Of a DNA stretch of 64,000 nt, positions 25,956-34,105 are shown piece by piece. Below the pieces are notes generated by a model. That model made no database searches. It was given only the letters and a program-made list of their open reading frames with translations, and was not told where the DNA came from. A program made the position numbers and the translations under genes. The first letter of the stretch is position 1, and each line of letters begins with the position of its first letter. The stretch is taken from assembly GCF_002300165.1 (NCBI RefSeq), contig NZ_MLCE01000017.1, positions 1 to 64,000 of the forward strand, written 5' to 3'. This stretch comes from Streptomyces sp. Tue6028 (GTDB taxonomy: Bacteria; Actinomycetota; Actinomycetes; Streptomycetales; Streptomycetaceae).

Positions 25956-27488
25956 GTGCTCACGGATCCCCACGCCCAGGGCCTGCCGGAGGTGTCCCCC
26001 TTGCCCACGCCGCGCCGCTCCCCCGCCCGCCCGCAGCGCCACCCGCAGCCGCCCCGCGCGCGTAGGCCGGACGTGCGGTCCTCCGGACGGCCCCCGGCGC
26101 GGCGCAGGAAGCCGCGCTGGGCCATGCGGATGGCGACGACCCTGTCCGTGGTGGTCCTCGCCTCGGCGGGCATCGGGCACGCGGTGGTCACCAGCCTGGA
26201 CGAGGACATCGCCCGGGTCGACCCCTTCAGGGACATGAAGAACCGGCCCGAGGCGGGCCACGGCATGAACGTGCTGCTGGTCGGCACCGACGGCCGGGAC
26301 AAGATCACGGAGACGGAGCGGCGCACGTACCGGCTCGGCGGCGCGCCGTGCCACTGCACGGACACGATCATGATCGTGCACATCTCGGCGGACCGGGAGC
26401 GGGCCAGCGTGGTCAGCCTGCCGCGCGACTCCTACGCCGAGACACCGGCGCACACCGACGAGACCACCGGTAAGCAGCACGGCCCGCATCCGCTCAAGCT
26501 CAACGCGGCGTACGCGGAGGGCGGCCCGAACCTGACCGTGCGCACGGTCGAGAACATGACCCATGTGAAGATCGACCACTACCTGGAGGTCGACTTCACC
26601 AGCTTCATGAAGACGGTGGACGTGCTGGGCGGCGTCCGGGTCTGCACCACGCAGCCGCTGAAGGACTCGTACACGGGTCTCGACCTGGCGGCGGGCTCGC
26701 ACCTGCTGAACGGCGGACAGGCGCTCCAGTACGTGCGGTCCCGGCATGTCGACGGGGCGTCGGACCTGGGCCGGATGCAGCGCCAGCAGCGCTTCCTCGC
26801 GGCGCTGGTCGAGCAGACCACGTCGTCCGGGGTGCTGATGAACCCGATGAAGTTCCGTGACGTGACCCGGGCCGTGCTCGGCTCGGTCCGTGCGGACAAG
26901 GGCTTCGGGACGGACGAGCTGCTCGACCTCGGCCGGGCCATGCGGAACTTCTCCCCCTCCTCGTCCGAGTTCACCACCGTGCCGATCGGGCAGATGGGAT
27001 ACGTCGTCAAGGGCATCGGCTCGACCCTGAAGTGGGACGGGGCGAAGTCGCGGAAGTTGTTCACGGCGCTGCACGACGACAAGCCGCTCGCGGCGCCCCG
27101 GCCGCACCGGTCCGAGGCGCGGCGGGTCGACGTGGCGCCGCAGCAGATCCAGGTCCAGGTGGAGAACGGGACGGGCACGGCGGGCCTCGGCAAGCGCGTC
27201 GACAGCGCGCTCGCGTCCACCGGGTTCCGCACCACGCGCCGGCCCACCAACGCCGCGGACCGGACCGCCCGGCGCACCGTCGTCTCCTACGACCCCCGCT
27301 GGGACCGCTCGGCGAAGTCGCTGGCGGCCGCGTTGCCCGGTGCCGAGCTGCGCGAGGTCAAGGGACAGGGCGCGGTGCTGAAGGTGACCGCCGGGTCGGA
27401 CTTCGGGAAGGTGAAACGGGTGCGGGCGAACGACCCGTACCAGGGCGAGTTCGGGGCGACGACGGGCGACCAGGTGGTGTGTCCGTGA
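25956..27488 (+). CDS. LCP family protein 4 with LytR_C domain
   Basis: 510 residues. Pro/Arg-rich cytoplasmic N-terminus (about 55 residues), one TM (ATTLSVVVLASAGIGHAVV), then the LCP domain: MNVLLVGTDGRDKITE, CTDTIMIVHISADRE, VVSLPRDSYAETP, GGQALQYVRSRHVDGASD. Residues about 395-480 are a LytR_C domain (IQVQVENGTGTAGLGKRV), ending VVCP. A Cys pair in APCHCTDT is unusual among the five LCPs here. The GTG start at 25956 lacks a clear ribosome site; GTG 25992 is an alternative. It is followed by a 25-bp tandem repeat. Same glycopolymer-ligase role inferred as for the family. Confidence 0.9.
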   Translation: MLTDPHAQGLPEVSPLPTPRRSPARPQRHPQPPRARRPDVRSSGRPPARRRKPRWAMRMATTLSVVVLASAGIGHAVVTSLDEDIARVDPFRDMKNRPEAGHGMNVLLVGTDGRDKITETERRTYRLGGAPCHCTDTIMIVHISADRERASVVSLPRDSYAETPAHTDETTGKQHGPHPLKLNAAYAEGGPNLTVRTVENMTHVKIDHYLEVDFTSFMKTVDVLGGVRVCTTQPLKDSYTGLDLAAGSHLLNGGQALQYVRSRHVDGASDLGRMQRQQRFLAALVEQTTSSGVLMNPMKFRDVTRAVLGSVRADKGFGTDELLDLGRAMRNFSPSSSEFTTVPIGQMGYVVKGIGSTLKWDGAKSRKLFTALHDDKPLAAPRPHRSEARRVDVAPQQIQVQVENGTGTAGLGKRVDSALASTGFRTTRRPTNAADRTARRTVVSYDPRWDRSAKSLAAALPGAELREVKGQGAVLKVTAGSDFGKVKRVRANDPYQGEFGATTGDQVVCP

Positions 27489-27534
27489 CCCCTGCGCGCG
27501 AAGCCGTCCCGGATCCGGCGGGCCGGCGACCGGG

Positions 27535-27584
27535 CCGGAGGGCGGCCGGCTCCGTAGAACCGGAGGGCGGCCGGCTCCGTAGAA
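27535..27584 (+). repeat. 25-bp tandem duplication downstream of LCP 4
   Basis: Two identical adjacent 25-bp units (27535-27559 and 27560-27584) starting CCGGAGGGCGGCCGGCTCCG. Each unit can fold on CGGAG/CTCCG arms, so the pair may work as a double terminator between the convergent LCP 4 and thioesterase genes. Confidence 0.75.
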
Positions 27585-27597
27585 GGACTGGGGACGG

Positions 27598-28146
27598 TCA
27601 GTCGCCCAGGCCCTCGGCGGCCCGCTTCTCACGGAGCTCCATGATCGCCCGACGGCGGGCGAGCCGGTGGGTGCGGCGGATCTGCGCCTCCTGGTAGCGC
27701 CGCTCGTCGCGCTCGGTCTCCGGGAGCACTGGCGGCACCCGCCGGGGCTTGCCGTCCGCGTCGACGGCGGCGAACACGAGATAGGCCGAGCCGACCTGCT
27801 GGGGTGGCGTGGACTCGTTCCAACGCTCGGCGAGGACGCGGACGCCCACCTCCATCGAGGTACGACCGGTCCAGTTCACCTGAGCCTTCACATGGACGAG
27901 GTCACCCACGCGGACGGGCTCCAGGAAGGCCATCTCGTCCATGGAGGCGGTGACGGCGGGCCCGCCGGAGTGCCGCCCGGCCACCGCGCCCGCCGCGTCG
28001 TCGACGAGCTTCATGATCACGCCACCGTGCACCGTTCCCAGAAGGTTGGTGTCGTTGTGGGTCATGATGTGGCTGAGGGTGGTCCGCGACGCGGATGTCG
28101 GCTTGCCCGGAATATCGGATTCCGAGTTGGGGGCCTGGTTCGTCAT
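27598..28146 (-). CDS. Acyl-CoA thioesterase, hotdog fold (BACH/YciA type)
   Basis: 182 residues from ATG 28146, which is preceded by an AAGGTGG ribosome site; GTG 28155 is also in frame. The hotdog domain holds LSHIMTHNDTNLLGTVHGG, with the Asn/Asp and His-Gly-Gly segment typical of acyl-CoA hydrolases, then MKLVDDAAGAVAGRHSGG and ASMDEMAFLEPVRVGDLV. A charged C-terminal helix (about residues 140-182) is longer than in minimal family members. It hydrolyses acyl-CoA thioesters in the cytosol; chain length is unknown. It is divergent from LCP 5 and not obviously linked to wall synthesis. Confidence 0.9.
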   Translation of the reverse strand: MTNQAPNSESDIPGKPTSASRTTLSHIMTHNDTNLLGTVHGGVIMKLVDDAAGAVAGRHSGGPAVTASMDEMAFLEPVRVGDLVHVKAQVNWTGRTSMEVGVRVLAERWNESTPPQQVGSAYLVFAAVDADGKPRRVPPVLPETERDERRYQEAQIRRTHRLARRRAIMELREKRAAEGLGD

Positions 28147-28266
28147 GGCGTCCACCTTATGCCGCGCCGTGCAAGGGGTTGCTTTGCATCAGCTCTGCAA
28201 CAGGCGTGACCCAGATCTCCCCCGTCTCTTGTAAGACACACCGTGCGGCCCTGCACACTGGTCCGC

Positions 28267-29544
28267 ATGAACGATTGGCCCGACGCGTGGTCCGACGAGA
28301 ACCGCGGCAACCGCTACGGACGCGGCAGCGCAGGCGCTCAGCCCGAGAGCGCCCGCGTCATGCGGCAGGTCCGGCGCGGCCCCGCCGCCCCGTCCTACGG
28401 TGTGCCCCAGCAGCCGACGTATGTCGACGGGCAGGGGTACGACGACGGGTACGGCGGCGGAGGCGGCTACGACGACGGCTACGACTCCGGGTACAACTCG
28501 GGCCAGGTCTACGGGAACCCCGGCGGCCCGCAGGGCCCCGGCCCGGGCGGGCCGGGCAGGCCCGCGCCGAACTGGCGGCGCCGGATCAAGTGGACGGCGA
28601 TCACGCTGGTCACGCTGCTGATCGTGGTCTCCGTCGGCACGTACTTCTGGGCCGACTCCAAGCTCCACCGTGACGTGGATCTCTCGAAGGTCATCGACCG
28701 GCCCGAGGCCGGCGAGGGCACGAACTACCTGATCGTCGGCTCCGACAGCCGCGCCGGCATGACCTCCGAGCAGAAGAAGAAGCTGCACACCGGGTCCGCC
28801 GAGGGCAAGCGCACGGACTCGATGATGATCCTGCACACCGGTGACAACGGGTCCACGCTGGTCTCCCTGCCGCGCGACTCCAACGTGGAGATACCGACCT
28901 ACAAGGGCTCCGACTCCGGCAAGACCTACCAGGGCACCGGCCGGCAGACGAAGCTGAACGCGGCGTACGCGGAGGACGGCCCGGAACTGCTCGTCCGCAC
29001 CGTCGAGTTCAACACCGGCCTGCACATCGACCACTACGTGGAGATCGGCTTCGCGGGCTTCGCGAACATCGTCGACGCGGTCGGCGGCGTCGAGATGAAC
29101 CTCGACAAGGGCTTCAAGGACAAGTACTCCGGCGCCGACTTCCAGGCGGGCAAGCAGACCCTCAACGGCGAGCAGGCCCTCGCCTTCGTCCGCACCCGGC
29201 ACGCCTTCGCGGCGTCGGACCTGGAGCGCACGAAGAACCAGCAGAAGTTCCTGTCCGCCCTGGCCCACCAGGTCGCGACCCCGTCGACGGTCCTGAACCC
29301 CTTCAAGCTGTACCCGACCATGAGCGCGGGCCTCGACAGCCTCACCGTCGACAAGGACATGAGCCTGTGGGACCTGGCCGACATGTTCTGGGCGATGAAG
29401 GGCGTCACCGGCGGTGACGGCAAGTCCATGAACATGCCGATCTCCGGCTCGGCGAACGGCAACCTCGTCTGGGACAAGGCGAAGGTGAAGACGCTGGTGA
29501 GCCAGCTGAAGAACGACGAGAAGGTCACGGTCTCGGGGAACTGA
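28267..29544 (+). CDS. LCP family protein 5, no LytR_C domain
   Basis: 425 residues from ATG 28267. The cytoplasmic N-terminus has a low-complexity stretch with repeated GYDDGYG/GYDSGYNSG Tyr-Gly-Asp units and a Pro/Gly run, then one TM (ITLVTLLIVVSVGTYFW). LCP domain: TNYLIVGSDSRAGMTSE, RTDSMMILHTGDNG, VSLPRDSNVEIPTYKG, GEQALAFVRTRHAFAASD. It ends right after the catalytic domain (KNDEKVTVSGN). No ribosome site; CACACT sits 7 nt upstream, so it may be leaderless. The Tyr/Gly-rich head resembles the tail of the large glycosyltransferase at 6461. Confidence 0.92.
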   Translation: MNDWPDAWSDENRGNRYGRGSAGAQPESARVMRQVRRGPAAPSYGVPQQPTYVDGQGYDDGYGGGGGYDDGYDSGYNSGQVYGNPGGPQGPGPGGPGRPAPNWRRRIKWTAITLVTLLIVVSVGTYFWADSKLHRDVDLSKVIDRPEAGEGTNYLIVGSDSRAGMTSEQKKKLHTGSAEGKRTDSMMILHTGDNGSTLVSLPRDSNVEIPTYKGSDSGKTYQGTGRQTKLNAAYAEDGPELLVRTVEFNTGLHIDHYVEIGFAGFANIVDAVGGVEMNLDKGFKDKYSGADFQAGKQTLNGEQALAFVRTRHAFAASDLERTKNQQKFLSALAHQVATPSTVLNPFKLYPTMSAGLDSLTVDKDMSLWDLADMFWAMKGVTGGDGKSMNMPISGSANGNLVWDKAKVKTLVSQLKNDEKVTVSGN

Positions 29545-29587
29545 GCCGGTCCCCGGCCGTTCCTCACGGACGCACCGACGCGCCACC

Positions 29588-29616
29588 GGGCCCCGCCGAT
29601 CCGTTCGGCGGGGCCC
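29588..29616. terminator. Bidirectional hairpin terminator
   Basis: 12-bp perfect inverted repeat GGGCCCCGCCGA / TCGGCGGGGCCC with loop TCCGT, between convergent LCP 5 (+) and the copper-storage gene (-). Confidence 0.75.
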
Positions 29617-29680
29617 AGCCGTGTCCGGGGTCCCGACGGCCCCGCGGGGCCGGGGTGAGTGACCGGGTGGACGGGCGAGG

Positions 29681-30049
29681 TCACATCGTGGCGCCCGCCA
29701 TGCTGCGGCACATCTGCGCGCAGCGGCGACAGGACTCGGCGCAGCGCATCATCTGCGGGTCGTCCGGCATGGCCATACACGCCTCGGCGCACATCTCGCA
29801 CGCCTTGGCGCACATCGCGCACATCTCGGCCGACATGGGCGAGCGGCGCATCATCATGTCCGCGCACATCCGGGTCATCTCGGAGCAGTCCATGAGCGCG
29901 CGCATGATCTGCATCTGGGCCTGGCCGCCCATCTGCATGCAGGAGCTCATGGTCTCCTCGCAGACGCCGTGGCAGGCCATGCAGGCCTGCACGCAGTCCT
30001 GCATCTCCTTGCTCATGGCCGTCATCGTTCCGGGCTGGTTCATGGTCAT
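29681..30049 (-). CDS. Cytosolic copper-storage protein (four-helix bundle, Csp3-like)
   Basis: 122 residues with 16 Cys and 28 Met. The Cys are arranged as CxxxC and CxxC repeats along four helices (CVQACMACHGVC, CAMCAKACEMCAEAC, CAESCRRCAQMC), the pattern by which Csp proteins line a bundle interior and bind many Cu(I) ions. No signal peptide is visible, so it is cytosolic (Csp3 class). ATG 30049 has AGGAG 8 nt upstream. It stands alone between two hairpin terminators, so it is its own transcription unit. Copper-responsive control (CsoR) is plausible, but I see no clear operator. Confidence 0.88.
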   Translation of the reverse strand: MTMNQPGTMTAMSKEMQDCVQACMACHGVCEETMSSCMQMGGQAQMQIMRALMDCSEMTRMCADMMMRRSPMSAEMCAMCAKACEMCAEACMAMPDDPQMMRCAESCRRCAQMCRSMAGATM

Positions 30050-30174
30050 GGCTCTGCTCCTGGGCGTGATGGGGCCCGGGGCGGGCCCCGTTCCCTACCG
30101 TGGTACGCCCGGTGGGCACCTCGCGCCATCGGGCGGACGCGAACGGTCCGCCCCGCGTGCCGCGCCCGCGAGAC

Positions 30175-30210
30175 GGCGAAAGCCCCCGGAGGCATCCGGG
30201 GGCTTTCGCC
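30175..30210 (-). terminator. Terminator after acyl-CoA dehydrogenase
   Basis: 16-bp perfect inverted repeat GGCGAAAGCCCCCGGA (30175-30190) and its complement (30195-30210), loop GGCA. Downstream of the minus-strand gene ending at 30248. Confidence 0.8.
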
Positions 30211-30247
30211 GGCGATACGCCGTCCGGCTGTCGGCGACGGCCTTGCG

Positions 30248-31405
30248 CTACGGAAGGTTGCGGGCCATCACGATGCGCTGGACCTGGTTGGTGCCCTCGT
30301 AGATCTGGGTGATCTTGGCGTCTCGCATCATGCGCTCGACCGGGTAGTCACGGGTGTAGCCGTAGCCGCCCAGCAGCTGGACCGCGTCCGTGGTGACCTC
30401 CATGGCGACGTCCGAGGCGAAGCACTTGGCGGCCGCACCCAGGTAGGTGAGGTCGGCGTCGCCGCGCTCGGAGGCCGCGGCGGCCTGGTAGGTGAGGGCG
30501 CGGGCGGCCGAGATCTTCATGGCCATGTCGGCCAGCATGAACTGGATGCCCTGGAAGTCGGCGATCGGCTTGCCGAACTGCTTGCGCTCCTGGACGTAGC
30601 CCTTGGCGTAGTCGAGGGCGCCCTGCGCGATGCCGAGGGCCTGCGCCGCGATCGTGATGCGGGTGTGGTCCAGCGTCTTCATCGCGGTGCCGAAGCCGGT
30701 GCCCTCCTCGCCGATCATGCGGTCGGCGGGGATGCGCACGTTGTCCAGGTAGACCTCGCGCGTCGGGCTGCCCTTGATGCCGAGCTTCTTCTCCGGAGCG
30801 CCGAAGGAGACGCCCTCGTCGGACTTCTCGACGACGAACGCGGAGATGCCCTTCGAGCGCTTCGTCGGGTCGGTCACCGCCATCACCGTGTAGTACTCGG
30901 AGACGCCCGCGTTGGTGATCCAGCGCTTCACGCCGTTGAGGACGTAGAAGTCGCCGTCGCGGACCGCCTTCGTCTTCATGCCGGCCGCGTCCGAACCCGC
31001 GTCGGGCTCGGAGAGGCAGTACGAGAACATGCCCTCGCCCTTGGCGAGCGGCGCCATGTACTTCTTCTTCAGCTCCTCGGAGCCGGAGATGATGACCGGC
31101 AGCGAGCCGAGCTTGTTCACCGCGGGGATCAGCGAGGAGCTCGCGCAGACGCGGGCCACCTCCTCGATCACGATGACCGTGGCGAGCGCGTCGGCGCCGG
31201 CGCCGCCGTACTCCTCGGGGACGTGCACGGCGTGCAGGTCGCCCGCGACCAGGGCGTCGAGCGCCTCCTGCGGGAAACGGGCCTCCTCGTCCACCGCTGC
31301 GGCGAACGGCGCGATCTTCGCCTCGGCCAGCGAACGGATCGCGTCCCGGAGCATGTCGTGCTCCTCGGACGGGCGGTACAGGTCGAAATCAGCCGATCCG
31401 GCCAA
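30248..31405 (-). CDS. Acyl-CoA dehydrogenase (TTG start)
   Basis: 385-residue FAD flavoprotein that forms the alpha-beta double bond in acyl-CoA, with electrons going to ETF. Family motifs: EEYGGAGADALATVIVIEE, MFSYCLSEPDAGSDAAGMKT, FVVEKSDEGVSFG, LDHTRITIAAQALGIAQGA, the QLLGGYGYTRDYPVERMMRD region with the catalytic Glu context, and the ending IYEGTNQVQRIVMARNLP typical of short/branched-chain ACADs. Translation appears to begin at TTG 31405; no ATG or GTG is in frame close upstream. Divergent from the UDP-sugar dehydrogenase. Substrate (short or branched acyl-CoA) is inferred. Confidence 0.92.
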   Translation of the reverse strand: MAGSADFDLYRPSEEHDMLRDAIRSLAEAKIAPFAAAVDEEARFPQEALDALVAGDLHAVHVPEEYGGAGADALATVIVIEEVARVCASSSLIPAVNKLGSLPVIISGSEELKKKYMAPLAKGEGMFSYCLSEPDAGSDAAGMKTKAVRDGDFYVLNGVKRWITNAGVSEYYTVMAVTDPTKRSKGISAFVVEKSDEGVSFGAPEKKLGIKGSPTREVYLDNVRIPADRMIGEEGTGFGTAMKTLDHTRITIAAQALGIAQGALDYAKGYVQERKQFGKPIADFQGIQFMLADMAMKISAARALTYQAAAASERGDADLTYLGAAAKCFASDVAMEVTTDAVQLLGGYGYTRDYPVERMMRDAKITQIYEGTNQVQRIVMARNLP

Positions 31406-31435
31406 GGTCTCTCACGCTCCAAGGGACGCTGTGAT

Positions 31436-31475
31436 GGTGGCGCTAACTACCGTTAAGTAACCCAAATTTTAGAGC
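31436..31475. promoter_or_regulatory. AT-rich candidate operator upstream of acyl-CoA dehydrogenase
   Basis: The sequence TAACTACCGTTAAGTAACCC (from 31445) and the following AAATTTTAGAG form the only AT-rich patch between the two divergent genes. TAAC-TACC-GTTA is a short inverted repeat, of the kind bound by TetR-type regulators of acyl-CoA metabolism. Position fits a promoter/operator for the minus-strand gene. Confidence 0.35.
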
Positions 31476-31593
31476 TCCGCCCACGCGAGTGATACGTGAG
31501 CTTGGCGACAGGGGGAAAGTGCCCGTGAAAGCGCCCTCCCAAGCCCCGACTATGCTCGGGCGCGCACCTACGCCGCACACTCCAGGAGCACCC

Positions 31594-32937
31594 ATGGCCC
31601 TCAAGATCACTGTGATCGGAACCGGCTATCTCGGCGCCACGCACGCCGCGGCCATGGCCGAGCTCGGTTTCGAGGTCCTCGGGCTCGACGTGGTGCCCGA
31701 GAAGATCGAGATGCTCCAGCGGGGCGAGGTCCCGATGTACGAGCCGGGACTCGAGGAACTGCTGCGCAAGCACGTCGCGGGCATCGAGGGGTCCACCGGA
31801 CGGCTGCGGTTCACGATGGACTGGGCCGAGGTCGGGGGGTTCGGCGACGTCCACTTCGTCTGTGTGAACACTCCGCAGAAGCACGGCGAGTACGCCTGTG
31901 ACATGTCGTACGTCGACGCGGCCTTCGAGTCGCTCGCGCCGCACCTGCACGGCCCGGCCCTCGTCGTCGGCAAGTCCACGGTGCCCGTCGGCTCGGCGGA
32001 CCGGCTGGCCGCCCGGCTCGCGGAGCTCTCGCCCGCCGGCGAGGACGCCGAGCTCGCCTGGAACCCGGAGTTCCTGCGGGAGGGCTTCGCGGTGCAGGAC
32101 ACGCTGCACCCCGACCGGATCGTGGTGGGCGTGCGCAGCGACCGGGCGGAGAAGCTGCTGCGCGAGGTGTACACGACGCCGGTCGCCGAGGGCTCGCCGT
32201 TCGTGGTGACCGACTTCCCGACCGCCGAGCTGGTGAAGACGTCCGCGAACTCCTTCCTCGCCACCAAGATCTCCTTCATCAACGCCATGGCCGAGGTCTG
32301 CGAGGCCGCGGGCGGCGACGTCGCCAGGCTGGCCGAGGCGATCGGGCACGACGAGCGGATCGGGAAGAAGTTCCTGCGGGCGGGGATCGGCTTCGGCGGC
32401 GGCTGCCTGCCCAAGGACATCCGCGCCTTCATGGCACGCGCCGGCGAGCTGGGTGCCGACCAGGCGCTGACCTTCCTGCGCGAGATCGACTCCATCAACA
32501 TGCGGCGCCGCGGGCAGATGGTCGAGATGGCCCGGGAGGCGCTCGGCGGCGGTTCCTTCCTCGGCAAGCGGGTCGCCGTGCTCGGCGCGACGTTCAAGCC
32601 GGACTCGGACGACGTGCGCGACTCGCCCGCCCTGAACGTCGCCGGGCAGATCCACCTCCAGGGCGGCCAGGTCACCGTCTACGACCCGAAGGGCATGCAG
32701 AACGCGCGGCGCCTCTTCCCGACGCTGGGGTACGCCGACACCGCCGTCGAGGCCGTGCGTGGCGCCGACGTCGTGCTGCACCTGACGGAGTGGCGCGAGT
32801 TCCGCGACCTGGACCCGGCGGAGCTCGGCGAGGCCGTCACGGCCCGTGTGCTGCTGGACGGGCGCAACGCGCTCGACCCCGAGGTGTGGCGCCGTGCCGG
32901 GTGGACATACCGGGCGATGGGCCGCCCGACCGCCTGA
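31594..32937 (+). CDS. UDP-glucose 6-dehydrogenase family (nucleotide-sugar dehydrogenase)
   Basis: 447 residues from ATG 31594 (AGGAG 6 nt upstream). NAD-dependent four-electron oxidation of a UDP- or GDP-sugar to the uronic acid. The N-terminal Rossmann motif is VIGTGYLGATHAAAMAELG; the central helix holds ELVKTSANSFLATKISFIN; the catalytic Cys lies in IGFGGGCLPKDIRAF; the C-terminal domain has VAVLGATFKPDSDDVRDSP. All three domains are complete. It gives UDP-glucuronate (or GDP-mannuronate) for wall polymers, which fits the glycosyltransferase and LCP genes upstream. Specificity cannot be read by eye. Confidence 0.92.
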   Translation: MALKITVIGTGYLGATHAAAMAELGFEVLGLDVVPEKIEMLQRGEVPMYEPGLEELLRKHVAGIEGSTGRLRFTMDWAEVGGFGDVHFVCVNTPQKHGEYACDMSYVDAAFESLAPHLHGPALVVGKSTVPVGSADRLAARLAELSPAGEDAELAWNPEFLREGFAVQDTLHPDRIVVGVRSDRAEKLLREVYTTPVAEGSPFVVTDFPTAELVKTSANSFLATKISFINAMAEVCEAAGGDVARLAEAIGHDERIGKKFLRAGIGFGGGCLPKDIRAFMARAGELGADQALTFLREIDSINMRRRGQMVEMAREALGGGSFLGKRVAVLGATFKPDSDDVRDSPALNVAGQIHLQGGQVTVYDPKGMQNARRLFPTLGYADTAVEAVRGADVVLHLTEWREFRDLDPAELGEAVTARVLLDGRNALDPEVWRRAGWTYRAMGRPTA

Positions 32938-32983
32938 GACAGCCGTGGCGGCGCGCCGGAGGCCGGCGTGCCGGAGAAGGGGT

Positions 32984-33024
32984 GACGCCGGTCCGGCCGA
33001 GGCTCAGTCGGCCGGACCGGCGTC
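32984..33024. terminator. Bidirectional hairpin terminator
   Basis: 17-bp perfect inverted repeat (32984-33000 with 33008-33024; loop GGCTCAG; arm GACGCCGGTCCGGCCGA), between the plus-strand dehydrogenase and the minus-strand CGNR gene. Confidence 0.8.
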
Positions 33025-33089
33025 AGTCGCATTCTGCACCACTTCGCCGTCCCCGGAGCGGCGACCGCCCGACTCACCACCGCGGCGGG

Positions 33090-33590
33090 CTACTTGGCGC
33101 GGTACCGCCGCATCTTCGCGCGCGCCCCGCACACCGACATCGAGCACCAGCGACCGCGTCCGGCGGGACTGCGGTCGTAGTACGCGAAATGGCACTCGGG
33201 CAGTTCGCAGGCCTTGAGGCGGAGCCAGGTGCCCTCGGTGAGCGCCTCCCCCACCGCCGCCGCCACGCGGGACAGCAGCGGCCCCGTGTCGGCCGGGGCG
33301 AGGGCGGCCGAGCCGTCCCGTTCGTCGACCGCCACGTACAGCGGCGCCCGCGCCAGCAGTTCGCCCAGGGGCGTCACCGCGCGGTGCGGCGGGTGTCCGG
33401 CGTGCGCCAGGCACACGGCCCGCAGCGACTCGCGCAGTTCCCGCGCGCCGGCCACGTCCCGCTCCGTGACGCCGAGCGCGGCACGTCCGTCGGCCGTGTC
33501 GAGCAGATCGGCGCCCGACCCCAGGTCCACGGTGTTCACCAGCGCCTCCACGAGGGCCAGCCCTCCGGGCGCGGGCGCCCTCTCACTCAT
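33090..33590 (-). CDS. CGNR-type zinc-finger regulator (ABATE domain)
   Basis: 166 residues. The N-terminal ABATE-like region (LALVEALVNTVDLGSGADLL) is thought to sense a ligand; the C-terminal zinc finger has LKACELPECHFAYYDRSP and RWCSMSVCGARAKMRRYR. The namesake CGNR tetrapeptide reads CGAR here, but the four Cys positions are kept, so DNA binding should persist. ATG 33590 has GAGG 8 nt upstream. Divergent from the VOC gene 134 bp away, which it may regulate together with itself (inference from this common arrangement). Confidence 0.85.
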   Translation of the reverse strand: MSERAPAPGGLALVEALVNTVDLGSGADLLDTADGRAALGVTERDVAGARELRESLRAVCLAHAGHPPHRAVTPLGELLARAPLYVAVDERDGSAALAPADTGPLLSRVAAAVGEALTEGTWLRLKACELPECHFAYYDRSPAGRGRWCSMSVCGARAKMRRYRAK

Positions 33591-33723
33591 CGTCGCGACC
33601 TCATGCTTGCGACGTTACCTCCAATGCGGGAGTATCCAGTAACCGTCGTTACCGCTTGGAGCGTTCTACAGGTAACACGCCCCTTGCGGTCCACGAGCTA
33701 CCGATCCCCCTGGGAGGAAGTCA

Positions 33724-34083
33724 ATGGCTCTCGCCAAGCTGGGCGCCGTCGTCCTGGACTGTCCCGATCCCCGCGCGCTCGCCGGGTTCTACGCCGAGGT
33801 GCTGGGCGGCACGGTCCAGGGCGAAGGCGACTGGATCGACCTGGAGGTGCCCGGCGGACGGGCGCTGGCGTTCCAGGCCGCGCCCGGACACGTACCGCCG
33901 AAGTGGCCCGCGCCCGACGCCTCGCAGCAGTTCCACCTGGACCTGACCGTGGAGGACCTGGACGCGGCCGAGAAGGGCGTGCTGGCGCTCGGCGCGACAC
34001 CGCTCGACACGGAGGACCGTTCGCGCACCTGGCGCGTGTACGCCGATCCGGCCGGACACCCCTTCTGTCTCTGCGCCTGCTGA
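33724..34083 (+). CDS. VOC family (glyoxalase/bleomycin-resistance fold) protein
   Basis: 119 residues, one complete VOC domain: LGAVVLDCPDPRALAGFYAEVLGG, FHLDLTVEDLDAAEKGVLALG and VYADPAGHPFCLC. It is preceded by an excellent ribosome site GGGAGGAAG. The VOC metal-site residues are only partly present (DPAGHPFCL has His instead of the usual Glu region), so it may be a binding or resistance protein rather than an enzyme. Substrate unknown. It ends 22 bp before the convergent dipeptidase gene. Confidence 0.85.
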   Translation: MALAKLGAVVLDCPDPRALAGFYAEVLGGTVQGEGDWIDLEVPGGRALAFQAAPGHVPPKWPAPDASQQFHLDLTVEDLDAAEKGVLALGATPLDTEDRSRTWRVYADPAGHPFCLCAC

Positions 34084-34105
34084 CCGGGCCCGGGTGGAGG
34101 AGACG

